A DNA stretch of 64,000 nt from Palsa-965 sp044448685 (lineage in GTDB: Bacteria; Bacteroidota; Bacteroidia; Palsa-965). Made by a program: the position numbers and the translations under genes. Positions 53,220-61,033 of the stretch are shown here, piece by piece (position 1 is the stretch's first letter; every line of letters begins with the position of its first letter). The DNA lies in NCBI GenBank assembly GCA_044448685.1, contig JBIOHC010000014.1, positions 1 to 64,000 of the forward strand. Reading direction: 5' to 3'. The notes beneath the pieces are model-generated. The model saw only the letters and a list, made by a program, of their open reading frames with translations, made no database searches and was not told the DNA's origin.

Positions 53220-53549
53220 ATGCCTCCTATCATCCGAACACATAATACCGAGCTTACCCAAAGGGTCATTGACGTGATCAAGACCTGCTATGATCCTGAA
53301 ATTCCGGTCGACATATGGGAACTCGGGCTGATTTATGAAATCAACCTCGATGAGGAACAAAACCTGAATGTAGTGATGACACTCACCTCTCCTTCCTGCC
53401 CGGTAGCTGAAACCCTGCCCCCGGAAGTTGAGCAGAAATTAAGAGATATTGAAGGAATCAAATCAGCTAAGATATCCCTCACCTTCGAACCACCCTGGGA
53501 AAAGGAAATGATGAGTGAAGTGGCTCAGCTTGAATTAGGATTCATGTAA
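53220..53549 (+). CDS. sufT: SufT-type DUF59 / MIP18-family Fe-S maturation protein
   Basis: 109 residues of the DUF59 domain: DVIKTCYDPEIPVDIWELGLIYEI, VVMTLTSPSCPVAETLP with the conserved Cys, and KISLTFEPPWEKEMMSEVA. Proteins of this family help target or insert Fe-S clusters. The place directly after sufE and immediately before the DUF2480 gene (stop and start adjoin) is the common Bacteroidota arrangement. Confidence 0.92.
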   Translation: MPPIIRTHNTELTQRVIDVIKTCYDPEIPVDIWELGLIYEINLDEEQNLNVVMTLTSPSCPVAETLPPEVEQKLRDIEGIKSAKISLTFEPPWEKEMMSEVAQLELGFM

Positions 53550-54056
53550 ATGGATGAAATCGTCAACAAAGTAGCCCAAAGCGGGTTGATTGAATTCAAC
53601 CTGGAGGATTATTATCCGAAAGGGGAGCGGGTATTGCTGGATATTAAAGACCGGTTGTTCCAGGGACTGATATTAAAAGAAAAAGATTTCAGGGAGTTCG
53701 TCAAAACAGAAAACTGGAGTTCCTACTCCGGAAAGAATGTAGCCATTATTTGCAGTGCAGACGCCATTGTGCCTACCTGGGCTTATATGTTACTGGCTAC
53801 CGCATTGGCGCCTTATGCTTCCTTTACTTTTTTTGGAAATCCGGAAGCGCTTGAATCAGCATTGTTTCAAAAAGCGCTTTCCGTAATCGATGTGGAAAAA
53901 TTCAGGGATCAGAAAATTGTCATTAAGGGCTGCAGCAACCTGCCGGTACCTATATCCGCTTATGTCGAAATCACCCGTATCCTCCGGCCGGTAGCTCAAA
54001 GCCTTATGTATGGGGAGCCCTGCTCTACAGTACCTTTGTTTAAGAAGTCTAAATAA
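53550..54056 (+). CDS. DUF2480 family protein
   Basis: 168 residues starting directly after the preceding stop. The blocks LIEFNLEDYYPKGERVLLDIKD, LFQGLILKEKDFREFVKTENW, AIICSADAIVPTWAYMLLAT and SLMYGEPCSTVPLFKK are family hallmarks as I recall them. The function is unknown, but constant linkage to SUF genes in Bacteroidota suggests a role in cluster handling. Two cysteines recur in conserved positions (KGCSNLPVP, GEPCSTVP). It is the last gene of the operon; I see no strong terminator in the 77-bp gap before the next gene. Confidence 0.9.
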   Translation: MDEIVNKVAQSGLIEFNLEDYYPKGERVLLDIKDRLFQGLILKEKDFREFVKTENWSSYSGKNVAIICSADAIVPTWAYMLLATALAPYASFTFFGNPEALESALFQKALSVIDVEKFRDQKIVIKGCSNLPVPISAYVEITRILRPVAQSLMYGEPCSTVPLFKKSK

Positions 54057-54133
54057 GGCTGTCATCAAAATTGTTTTTATTTAGTGTTTCATATATATTA
54101 TTTATATTTCCGATATAAATAATACAATTCCTT

Positions 54134-55249
54134 ATGAACACGAAAATAATTCGGAGCAAGGAATACAAGGACTTACTCAAGACAGTCAAGTCTCAAATTC
54201 AAAGCTCTCAAATCAAGGCAGCACTAACAGTTAATCGGGAACTGTTAACGCTCTATTGGACTCTGGGCAAGATCATATCTGACAAACAAAAGCAAACCAC
54301 TTGGGGAGGTGGATTAATCATTCAATTGAGTATGGATTTGACCCGTGAATTCCCTGAAATGAAAGGGTTTTCAGAGCGCAACCTTTTCTATATTCAGCAA
54401 TGGTATTTGTTCTACAGCCAATCTCTTAAGAAACTGCCACAACTTGTGGCAGTAATTGAAAAGTCCGTAAAACTGCCACAACTTGTGGCAGTAATTAAAA
54501 ACGGAAGCGCAAACTACAAATTGATGGAGCTGATAAAGCGAATTCCTTGGGGTCATAATCGTGAGATTATTTCCAAATGCAAGGATTTGAATGAAGCCTT
54601 ATACTATATCTTAGAATCTATTCGCAATAATTGGTCAAGGAATGTTCTCATACACCATATCGAAAATAACCTGTTTAAACGCAAGGGGAAAGCCATAACC
54701 AACTTTAAACTTACACTCCCTAAACCACTCTCAGACTTAGCTGAGGACACACTCAAGAATCCATACAATTTCGATTTCCTGACCTTCAACAGAAAAGTTC
54801 AGGAATTGGATCTTGAAAGATCACTTACCGACCACATCACCAAATTTCTGATTGAATTGGGCGCTGGATTTGCTTTTGTAGGAAGACAATACCATCTGGA
54901 AGTTGGGGAAGAAGATTTCTATATTGACTTGCTTTTCTATCATACCCGACTGCATTGTTATGTGATTGTGGAACTAAAGACCGGAAAATTCCTTCCCGAG
55001 TATGCCGGGAAGCTGAATTTTTATCTTTCTGTGGTGGATGACCATTTGAAAACGGAACGGGATCAGCCCAGCATTGGCATTTTGATTTGCAGACAAGGGA
55101 ATAAAATTATAGCCGAATATGCGCTGAAAGATGTGCATAAACCGATAGGGATTACGGAATACAAATTGACAGAAAGTATCCCAAAGAAGTTCAAAGGAAA
55201 ACTGCCGAGCATTGAAGATTTGGAAGAGGAACTTAAGAAAAGGAGGTGA
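54134..55249 (+). CDS. YhcG-family protein: DUF1016 N-terminal domain plus PDDEXK nuclease domain
   Basis: 371 residues. The N-terminal half (about 1-150) has LTVNRELLTLYWTLGKIISDKQ and FSERNLFYIQQWYLF, then IPWGHN at the junction. The C-terminal half is a PDDEXK nuclease-like domain: GAGFAFVGRQYHLEVGEEDFYIDLLFYHTRLHCYVIVELKTGKF, with catalytic D and ExK visible. Family members are linked to DNA processing or mobile elements, but no partner genes are present. The sequence is AT-richer and more lysine-codon biased (AAA) than the SUF genes beside it, suggesting acquisition. A 13-residue segment is repeated in tandem before IPWGHN and carries a DNA palindrome (see findings). Confidence 0.9.
   Translation: MNTKIIRSKEYKDLLKTVKSQIQSSQIKAALTVNRELLTLYWTLGKIISDKQKQTTWGGGLIIQLSMDLTREFPEMKGFSERNLFYIQQWYLFYSQSLKKLPQLVAVIEKSVKLPQLVAVIKNGSANYKLMELIKRIPWGHNREIISKCKDLNEALYYILESIRNNWSRNVLIHHIENNLFKRKGKAITNFKLTLPKPLSDLAEDTLKNPYNFDFLTFNRKVQELDLERSLTDHITKFLIELGAGFAFVGRQYHLEVGEEDFYIDLLFYHTRLHCYVIVELKTGKFLPEYAGKLNFYLSVVDDHLKTERDQPSIGILICRQGNKIIAEYALKDVHKPIGITEYKLTESIPKKFKGKLPSIEDLEEELKKRR
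54431..54499. repeat. Tandem pair of 19-bp palindromes inside the YhcG-like gene
   Basis: CTGCCACAACTTGTGGCAG occurs at 54434-54452 and again at 54473-54491, each inside an identical 27-bp stretch, offset 39 bp (13 codons). Each palindrome has 9-bp arms and a 1-base centre. The encoded peptide KLPQLVAVI is thereby repeated in frame. Confidence 0.9.
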
Positions 55250-55261
55250 AGAGGTAGTTAT

Positions 55262-55804
55262 TTATTGTTTAGGATGTACTGCCTTATAAACTTTTACAAA
55301 ATCATAATTCCCGTTGATTTCATGAGCACTGTAATATTCATACCATTTAAATGCTGCAGATAAGGCAGTCAGCAATTCTTTATCACTTGAATATGCCTTT
55401 CGGATGTTTATTCGGGTGAGTTCATATTGACGGGAATCGGAAGTACGCGAAAACCATGCATGGGATTTGGATCCAGGGTAAAACAGCAGTCCCCCAAGAT
55501 CCTCCATAAGCATATATCCTCTGTTTGGATAATACCTGTAGATCTTACCATTGGATTTGTAACCCCAAAGTGAATCACGGCTAAGGAGTATTTCCTGATC
55601 ATTCCAAAGGGTGGCATGAAGATCATAGTCTCCATTCAGGGAGACACGCTTCACGGAATCGATGCGTGCACATCCAGTATTGATCTGTGCCGAACTGCGT
55701 AATATTTCGACACGTTGTTGAGTTTGAGCCCGATTCAAATGAACCTGGCCAAGGAGGAGCGTAATCAGAAATAACCGAATCCATACAATTCCGCTATCTA
55801 TCAT
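55262..55804 (-). CDS. Secreted or periplasmic protein of unknown function
   Basis: The start is placed at the ATG at 55804 (about 180 residues); the ATG at 55825 lies inside a 44-bp palindrome and is rejected. The N-terminus looks like a signal peptide (IVWIRLFLITLLLGQVHLNRA, uncharged core). The rest is a compact domain with QINTGCARIDSVKR, SLNGDYDLHATLWND, SLWGYKSNGKIYRYYPNRGY and a helical C-terminus. I do not recognise the family. It is convergent with the YhcG-like gene (stops 12 bp apart). Confidence 0.65.
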   Translation of the reverse strand: MIDSGIVWIRLFLITLLLGQVHLNRAQTQQRVEILRSSAQINTGCARIDSVKRVSLNGDYDLHATLWNDQEILLSRDSLWGYKSNGKIYRYYPNRGYMLMEDLGGLLFYPGSKSHAWFSRTSDSRQYELTRINIRKAYSSDKELLTALSAAFKWYEYYSAHEINGNYDFVKVYKAVHPKQ

Positions 55805-55823
55805 CAGGAAATCACATTTTAGC

Positions 55824-55867
55824 ATTTAGCGTTTAAAATTTATAATTATAAATTTTAAACGCTAAAT
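55824..55867. repeat. 44-bp perfect AT-rich palindrome
   Basis: ATTTAGCGTTTAAAATTTAT plus AA reads into its exact complement without a loop. A further partial copy of the right arm (AAATTTTAAACGCT) follows at once, and then a run of TGTCTTG words to 55915. It may serve as a terminator for purF or be an intergenic mobile repeat. Confidence 0.85.
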
Positions 55868-55917
55868 TTTAAACGCTCAAGTCTTGTGTCTTATGTCTTG
55901 ATTCTAATGTCTTGCCC

Positions 55918-57819
55918 CTAGTAAGCCCTTACGTTCTTCCCCTCCATAAAATTAATGAAGGAACGATTTACAACTTTATTACCTCCCGGAGTAGGATAGT
56001 TTCCGGTGAAGTACCAGTCGCCCAGATTATCCGGACAAGCATTGTGCAAGCCTTCTATACTTTGATAAATGAGCTGCACTTCGGCATGAATATCTTCAGG
56101 CCGGAGGAGTTCAGCGATTTTTGCTGAAATCTGATCTGCAGTAAAAGGCTTGTAGAGTTCCTTTACCACATTCCTCATTTCTGTCATCGGTTTTTCTTCT
56201 TCGGCTTTCGCTTTCTCATATACTTCATCCAGAAGGTTCTCCATGAAATGATCTTTCAGCAGGGCTACTGTAGCCTGGAAAGCAATAAAATCGCCCAGCT
56301 TGGCCATATCAATGCCGTAACAATCCGGGTATCGGATTTGAGGAGCAGATGAAACAACCACAATTTTTTTCGGGCCCAGGCGGTCCAGAATTTTCAGAAT
56401 ACTTTGTTTAAGAGTTGTGCCCCTAACAATGGAATCATCCAGGATAACCAGTTTATCTTCGCCTCTTTTGAGCACACCGTAGGTCGTATCGTATACGTGA
56501 GCCACCATATCATTGCGGCTGCTGTCGTTGGTAATAAAGGTTCTCAGCTTCACATCCTTTACAGCCAGCTTTTCAATTCGGGGATGCTGGAAGAGAATTT
56601 CACTCAGGCGGGGTTCGGTTACATTATTCCCCATCTTCATGATCTCATGACGCTTGACCACATTCATATAATGGTGAAGGGCATCCACCAGCCCCCCGAA
56701 AGCCACCTCAGCCGTATTGGGTATATAGGAGAAAACCGTATTCTTCATATCATACTCAATGGCTTTGAGTACTGATGAACAGAGCTGGCTTCCCAGGTTC
56801 TTGCGTTCCTGGTATATATCGGCATCACTGCCCCTGGAAAAATAAATTCGTTCAAAGGAACATGCTTTTCGTTCACCGGGTTGTATTACCAGGCTCTCTT
56901 CCACAACTCCGTTCTTTTTAATGATAAGGGCATGACCGGGTGTGATTTCCTTGATTGAAACAAGAGGCACATTGAATGCTGTCTGTATAACAGGACGTTC
57001 GGAAGTCACTACCACCACTTCATCATCTATATAATAATAAGCAGGACGGATACCGTTCGGGTCGCGCATCACAAAAGAATCTCCATGTCCCAGCAATCCT
57101 GCAATGACATAACCTCCGTCCCAATATTTGCTCGACTCTGTCAGGATGCGGTGCACATCCATGTTTTCAGCAATCTTGTGGGAAATTTCCTCATTCGTAA
57201 AATCCTTGCTTTTGAACTGACGGAACAGGCGTTCATTTTCCTCATCCAGGAAATGACCTATCTTCTCCATAACAGTAACCGTGTCTGATTTTTCCTTGGG
57301 GTGCTGACCCAGTTCTACCAGATGATTGAAAAGCTCCTCGGTATTGGTCAGATTGAAATTTCCTGCTACAACCAGGTTACGGCTCATCCAGTTGTTCTGC
57401 CTCAGAAAGGGGTGACAGTTTTCTATGCTGTTACCGCCATAAGTTCCATAACGCAGATGTCCCAGAAAAAGTTCCCCTGAAAAGGCTACATGCTGTTTAA
57501 GCCATTCCGGATCATTCATTTTTTCCGGTTTACGCTTCTGAACATCCTCGAACTTCGCATGTATCTTGGAAAATATCTCGCGTATGGCACCGTTTCCTGT
57601 TGCCCGGCAGCGGCTGATATACCGGTTACCCGGTTCCACATCAAATTTTATATTGGCCACACCGGCACCGTCCTGGCCCCGGTTATGCTGTTTCTCCATC
57701 AGCAGGTACAGCTTATTGATGCCGTACAGGCTGGTCCCATATTTCTCCTGGTAAAAAGAGAGCGGTTTGAGAAGACGGATCAAGGCTATTCCGCATTCGT
57801 GTTTAATCGCTTCACTCAT
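55918..57819 (-). CDS. purF: Amidophosphoribosyltransferase
   Basis: 633 residues, matching the long Bacteroidota form. The class II glutamine amidotransferase part begins HECGIALIRL; the nucleophile would be C9, so eight residues must be removed. It continues with QHNRGQDGAGVA, FLGHLRYGTYG and MRDPNGIRPAYYY. The phosphoribosyltransferase part has the PRPP loop KLVILDDSIVRGTTLKQSIL. It catalyses the first step of purine synthesis, PRPP plus glutamine to phosphoribosylamine. It is a single gene on the minus strand; a TAAATTTG -7-like box lies at 57852-57845, upstream of the start. Confidence 0.9.
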   Translation of the reverse strand: MSEAIKHECGIALIRLLKPLSFYQEKYGTSLYGINKLYLLMEKQHNRGQDGAGVANIKFDVEPGNRYISRCRATGNGAIREIFSKIHAKFEDVQKRKPEKMNDPEWLKQHVAFSGELFLGHLRYGTYGGNSIENCHPFLRQNNWMSRNLVVAGNFNLTNTEELFNHLVELGQHPKEKSDTVTVMEKIGHFLDEENERLFRQFKSKDFTNEEISHKIAENMDVHRILTESSKYWDGGYVIAGLLGHGDSFVMRDPNGIRPAYYYIDDEVVVVTSERPVIQTAFNVPLVSIKEITPGHALIIKKNGVVEESLVIQPGERKACSFERIYFSRGSDADIYQERKNLGSQLCSSVLKAIEYDMKNTVFSYIPNTAEVAFGGLVDALHHYMNVVKRHEIMKMGNNVTEPRLSEILFQHPRIEKLAVKDVKLRTFITNDSSRNDMVAHVYDTTYGVLKRGEDKLVILDDSIVRGTTLKQSILKILDRLGPKKIVVVSSAPQIRYPDCYGIDMAKLGDFIAFQATVALLKDHFMENLLDEVYEKAKAEEEKPMTEMRNVVKELYKPFTADQISAKIAELLRPEDIHAEVQLIYQSIEGLHNACPDNLGDWYFTGNYPTPGGNKVVNRSFINFMEGKNVRAY

Positions 57820-57883
57820 GTGTGTCTGGCTGTAAAAAGAAGATCAAATTTACGATAATTCTCTGAGTCAGAGGCATTGAGTT

Positions 57884-58894
57884 TTAAACGAATCTGTCCT
57901 TGTCAAGGGCCAGCCATTTCAGGGCTGCACCGCTTAGCAGGAGCTCCTTTTTTTTATCATCATAGGGCATGGAACGAATCAGGCTGCCCGGTTCGAGCTC
58001 TCCCAGCGGAAAAGGGTAATCAGTACCCAAAGCAACACGCTCAGGGCCAAACATATTCACGACAAAATCAAGCATATGCGGATCATGAACAAGACTGTCT
58101 ATCCAGAATTTATCAGTATATGTCCTGGGGTTCAGCTCATTGTCTATTGCCACAAGATCGGGTCTGCAATGAAAACCATGCTCTATCCGGCCCAGCGTAG
58201 ACGGAAAATTTCCTCCTCCATGTGCAAAAGCAACCCTTAGTTTGGGAAATTTATTGAAAACACCACCGAAAATAAGGGAACAAATAGCCCTTGACGTTTC
58301 AGCCGGCATCCCAACCAGCCAGGGGAGCCAGTATTTCTGCATCTCTTTCTCTCCCATCATCTCCCAGGGATGAATAAAAACAGCCATCCCCAGCTCTTCG
58401 CAGGCAGCAAAAATCTCTGAAAAGGAAGGGTCATTCAGGTTCAGCTGATTGATATTGGTACCAATCTGTACGCCTGCCAACCCGATTGATTTGCATCTTT
58501 CCAGTTCTTTTACTGCCAGGGCAGGGTTTTGCATCGGCAAGGTACCCAGACCGATGAATCGTTTTGGAAACCGGCTGACAATACCGGCAATATGATCATT
58601 CAGAAATTTACTCAGTTCCAGACAGTCGGCCGGCTTGGCCCAGTAACTGAACATCACCGGAACGGTAGATAATACCTGAACCTGCACACGATGATGATCA
58701 CACTCCTGCATCCTTTTTTCAGGACTCCAGCAATTATCTTCCACTTCCCTGAAAAACCGCCCGGTATCCAGCAGCATACGTGCACAGCAAGGTTTATGAT
58801 GCTCCAGCGCTATAAATCCTCCATAACCAAAACGTTTTTTCCAATCCGGGATGTGTTCCGGAAGAATATGTGTGTGAATATCGATGCTGAGCAT
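57884..58894 (-). CDS. nbaD: 2-amino-3-carboxymuconate-6-semialdehyde decarboxylase
   Basis: 336 residues, amidohydrolase superfamily. The zinc site is intact: H7 and H9 (IDIHTHI), H175 (AVFIHPWEMMGE), H225 (VAFAHGGGNFP) and D292 (LGTDYPFPLGE), at positions almost the same as in the characterised Pseudomonas enzyme. It decarboxylates ACMS, the product of 3-hydroxyanthranilate dioxygenase, to 2-aminomuconate semialdehyde, keeping it from cyclising to quinolinate. It lies 8 bp after the dioxygenase gene, so the two are one operon. Confidence 0.93.
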   Translation of the reverse strand: MLSIDIHTHILPEHIPDWKKRFGYGGFIALEHHKPCCARMLLDTGRFFREVEDNCWSPEKRMQECDHHRVQVQVLSTVPVMFSYWAKPADCLELSKFLNDHIAGIVSRFPKRFIGLGTLPMQNPALAVKELERCKSIGLAGVQIGTNINQLNLNDPSFSEIFAACEELGMAVFIHPWEMMGEKEMQKYWLPWLVGMPAETSRAICSLIFGGVFNKFPKLRVAFAHGGGNFPSTLGRIEHGFHCRPDLVAIDNELNPRTYTDKFWIDSLVHDPHMLDFVVNMFGPERVALGTDYPFPLGELEPGSLIRSMPYDDKKKELLLSGAALKWLALDKDRFV

Positions 58895-58902
58895 ACCTGC
58901 TT

Positions 58903-59445
58903 TTAGGTTGGGGAAGAGACTGCTTTGGGTGCTACAGGTGGTTCCATTTCATATCCGCATTTTTTGCAGGTCCGTAAATCCTTGTTACTGTAAAATTCTG
59001 CAAACGTTTCCTGAAACTGGGTCATGATATTGGTCAGGGTAAAGTATTTTGAATACAATGGAGCATTGCATTTCTCACAGAACCAAAGCAAGCCGTCTTT
59101 TTCGGTTTCTTTTCGTTTGCGTTCTATTACCAGTCCCACAGTATTGGGTCCCCGGCGCGGATTATGAGGCACTGTAGGCGGCAGAAGGAAGATCTCCCCT
59201 TCCCTGATCGGTACCTCTACTGCTTTTCCTTCTTCCTGTATCTGGACAACGATATCTCCTTCCAGCTGGTAAAAGAATTCTTCGCTTTCATTGTAATGAT
59301 AATCCTTACGTGCATTCGGGCCACCGACAACCATCACGATGAATTCCGTATTTTCAAATACCACTTTGTTTCCAACAGGCGGTTTAAGCAGATGACGGTT
59401 CTCGTCAATCCACTTTTTAAAGTTGAATGGTCTGCGTATGCTCAT
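58903..59445 (-). CDS. nbaC: 3-hydroxyanthranilate 3,4-dioxygenase
   Basis: 180 residues. The cupin iron ligands H50, E56 and H94 and substrate arginines R46 and R98 correspond to the known bacterial enzyme. The C-terminal rubredoxin-like site C123/C126 and C160/C163 (CEKC, CKKC), found in bacterial forms, is present. It opens the ring of 3-hydroxyanthranilate to ACMS, in the kynurenine branch of tryptophan breakdown. It is the first gene of the operon with the ACMS decarboxylase and is transcribed away from the SDR gene. Confidence 0.95.
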   Translation of the reverse strand: MSIRRPFNFKKWIDENRHLLKPPVGNKVVFENTEFIVMVVGGPNARKDYHYNESEEFFYQLEGDIVVQIQEEGKAVEVPIREGEIFLLPPTVPHNPRRGPNTVGLVIERKRKETEKDGLLWFCEKCNAPLYSKYFTLTNIMTQFQETFAEFYSNKDLRTCKKCGYEMEPPVAPKAVSSPT

Positions 59446-59521
59446 GAGGAGGTTAATTTATTTATCTGTACGAAGTTAAGCATAGATTATCAAATCCAGG
59501 TTCTGCTTTTGGATATTCGCT

Positions 59522-59529
59522 TACCTTTG
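59522..59529 (+). promoter_or_regulatory. -7 element immediately before the SDR gene
   Basis: TACCTTTG is an exact TAnnTTTG and ends 4 bp before the first ATG (59534). Transcription would start at or next to the start codon, implying a leaderless message or use of the second ATG (59540). No strong -33 TTTG is seen. Confidence 0.4.
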
Positions 59530-59533
59530 TTTT

Positions 59534-60322
59534 ATGAACATGGATTTAAGTAACAAAACGGCTCTGGTATGCGGCAGTACACAGGGCATTGGTAAAGCAG
59601 CAGCCATTGAACTGGCTCAGCTAGGGGCCAAAATAATACTCATGGCACGCAGTGAGGAAAAACTCAGGGCTGTAAAGGCTGAACTGATTACAGCCAAAGG
59701 GCAGCAGCATGATTTTATTCCAGCAGATTTCAGCAAGCCGGAAGATGTTCAGGATAAAATTAATCGTTATATAATCCGGAACGGAGCAATACATATTCTG
59801 GTAAATAATACAGGAGGTCCTCCGGCCGGGCCAATCATCCTTGCCAAACCGGAGGAGTTTACACAGGCATTTTCCAATCACCTGCTCTGTAACCATCTTC
59901 TTGTTCAGGCCCTTGCAGAAGGGATGAAACGAAGCGGTTACGGACGTATTATCAATATCATTTCCACCTCTGTCAAGCAACCCCTTAAAGGGCTCGGCGT
60001 TTCCAATACCATACGTGCCGCCGTTGCCAACTGGGCAAAAACAATGTCCATCGAGCTGGCTCCTTTCGGCATCACCGTCAATAACGTATTACCGGGAGCT
60101 ACACAAACAGCCAGGTTGTTGGGTATCATAGAAAATAAAGCAGCAAAAACAGGACGAAGCCTGGAAGAGGTAAAAAAAGAAATGCTGGAAGAAATTCCTG
60201 CAGCACGTTTTGCCGAAGCATCAGAAGTGGCTAATGCAATAGCATTCCTGGCCTCACCGGCAGCTGCCTATATTACAGGTATCAATGTTCCGGTAGATGG
60301 TGGACGAACCGGCAGTTTGTAA
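59534..60322 (+). CDS. Short-chain dehydrogenase/reductase-family protein with atypical active site
   Basis: 262 residues with the classical SDR scaffold: nucleotide loop LVCGSTQGIGKAAAIELAQ, ILVNNTGGPPAGP, GRIINIISTSVKQPLKG, and the C-terminal AAYITGINVPVDGGRTGSL. The serine is kept (about S144), but the Tyr-x-x-x-Lys pair is replaced by VSNTIRA (about residues 156-162). This sub-group exists in other bacteria, so it is not necessarily broken, but dehydrogenase chemistry is uncertain. It is divergent from the dioxygenase/decarboxylase operon (88 bp), which hints at a role in the same catabolic pathway. Confidence 0.88.
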   Translation: MNMDLSNKTALVCGSTQGIGKAAAIELAQLGAKIILMARSEEKLRAVKAELITAKGQQHDFIPADFSKPEDVQDKINRYIIRNGAIHILVNNTGGPPAGPIILAKPEEFTQAFSNHLLCNHLLVQALAEGMKRSGYGRIINIISTSVKQPLKGLGVSNTIRAAVANWAKTMSIELAPFGITVNNVLPGATQTARLLGIIENKAAKTGRSLEEVKKEMLEEIPAARFAEASEVANAIAFLASPAAAYITGINVPVDGGRTGSL

Positions 60323-60333
60323 ACTCTTCTGAT

Positions 60334-61032
60334 TTATCCTATCAGGAGTTTAAATCCTTTTCCATGAATATTGAGAATTTCCACCGAAGGATCATCTTTA
60401 AGGTATTTTCTCAGCTTTGCAATATATACATCCATAGAGCGGGAATTGAAATAGCTGTCATCTTTCCAGATTGTATTCAGTGCAAAAGACCTGTCCAGTA
60501 TGTCATTTGAATTAAGACATAACAGTCTGAGCAAATCAGCTTCTTTGGATGTCAGTTTTTCCGGCTTACCGTTCCTTTCAAGCACCTGTCTGTTATGATC
60601 GAACTTATAAACTCCGATTGTGAACTCCTGCTGTGACGAATGTGCTATATTCTGATTACGTGTACGACGCAATATAGCCTTAAGCCTTAACAACAGCTCC
60701 TCCATACTGAATGGCTTGGTAATATAATCATCGGCTCCGACAGTAAAGCCTTCTATGGCATCTTCCTTCATCGACTTGGCTGTCAGAAACACGACCGGTA
60801 TCTGCTGATCTATTGCCCTTACTTCACGTGCCAGGGTAAACCCGTCTTTTACCGGCATCATTACATCAAGCAGACAGATATCAAACTTGCTTCTGCGAAA
60901 CAAATCAATTGCTTCTTTTCCATTGGCAGCCAGACTGGTTGTATACCCTTTTGCATCCAGATATTCCTTGAGTAAAGTTCCCAGGTTAGGATCATCTTCC
61001 GCTAACAGCACTTTTATTTTTTCTTCCGGCAT
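60334..61032 (-). CDS. OmpR-family response regulator (RprY-like)
   Basis: About 232 residues from the ATG at 61032 (MPEEKIKVLLAEDD); an ATG at 61050 would overlap the kinase gene and add six residues. The receiver has ED-D at its head and phosphoacceptor D56 (CLLDVMMPVKDG), Lys in DYITKPFSMEELL, and a winged-helix domain from about residue 135 (RNGKPEKLTSKEADLLRLL ... SRSMDVYIAKLRKYLKDDPS). It pairs with the upstream kinase; the start codon is one base after the kinase stop (TGATATG), so the pair is coupled. Targets are unknown. Confidence 0.93.
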   Translation of the reverse strand: MPEEKIKVLLAEDDPNLGTLLKEYLDAKGYTTSLAANGKEAIDLFRRSKFDICLLDVMMPVKDGFTLAREVRAIDQQIPVVFLTAKSMKEDAIEGFTVGADDYITKPFSMEELLLRLKAILRRTRNQNIAHSSQQEFTIGVYKFDHNRQVLERNGKPEKLTSKEADLLRLLCLNSNDILDRSFALNTIWKDDSYFNSRSMDVYIAKLRKYLKDDPSVEILNIHGKGFKLLIG

Positions 61033-61033
61033 A

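Noticed and set aside
54134..55249. Reading the YhcG-like gene as part of a restriction-modification or defence island
   Set aside because: No methyltransferase, specificity subunit or other defence gene is next to it; flanks are SUF and purF.
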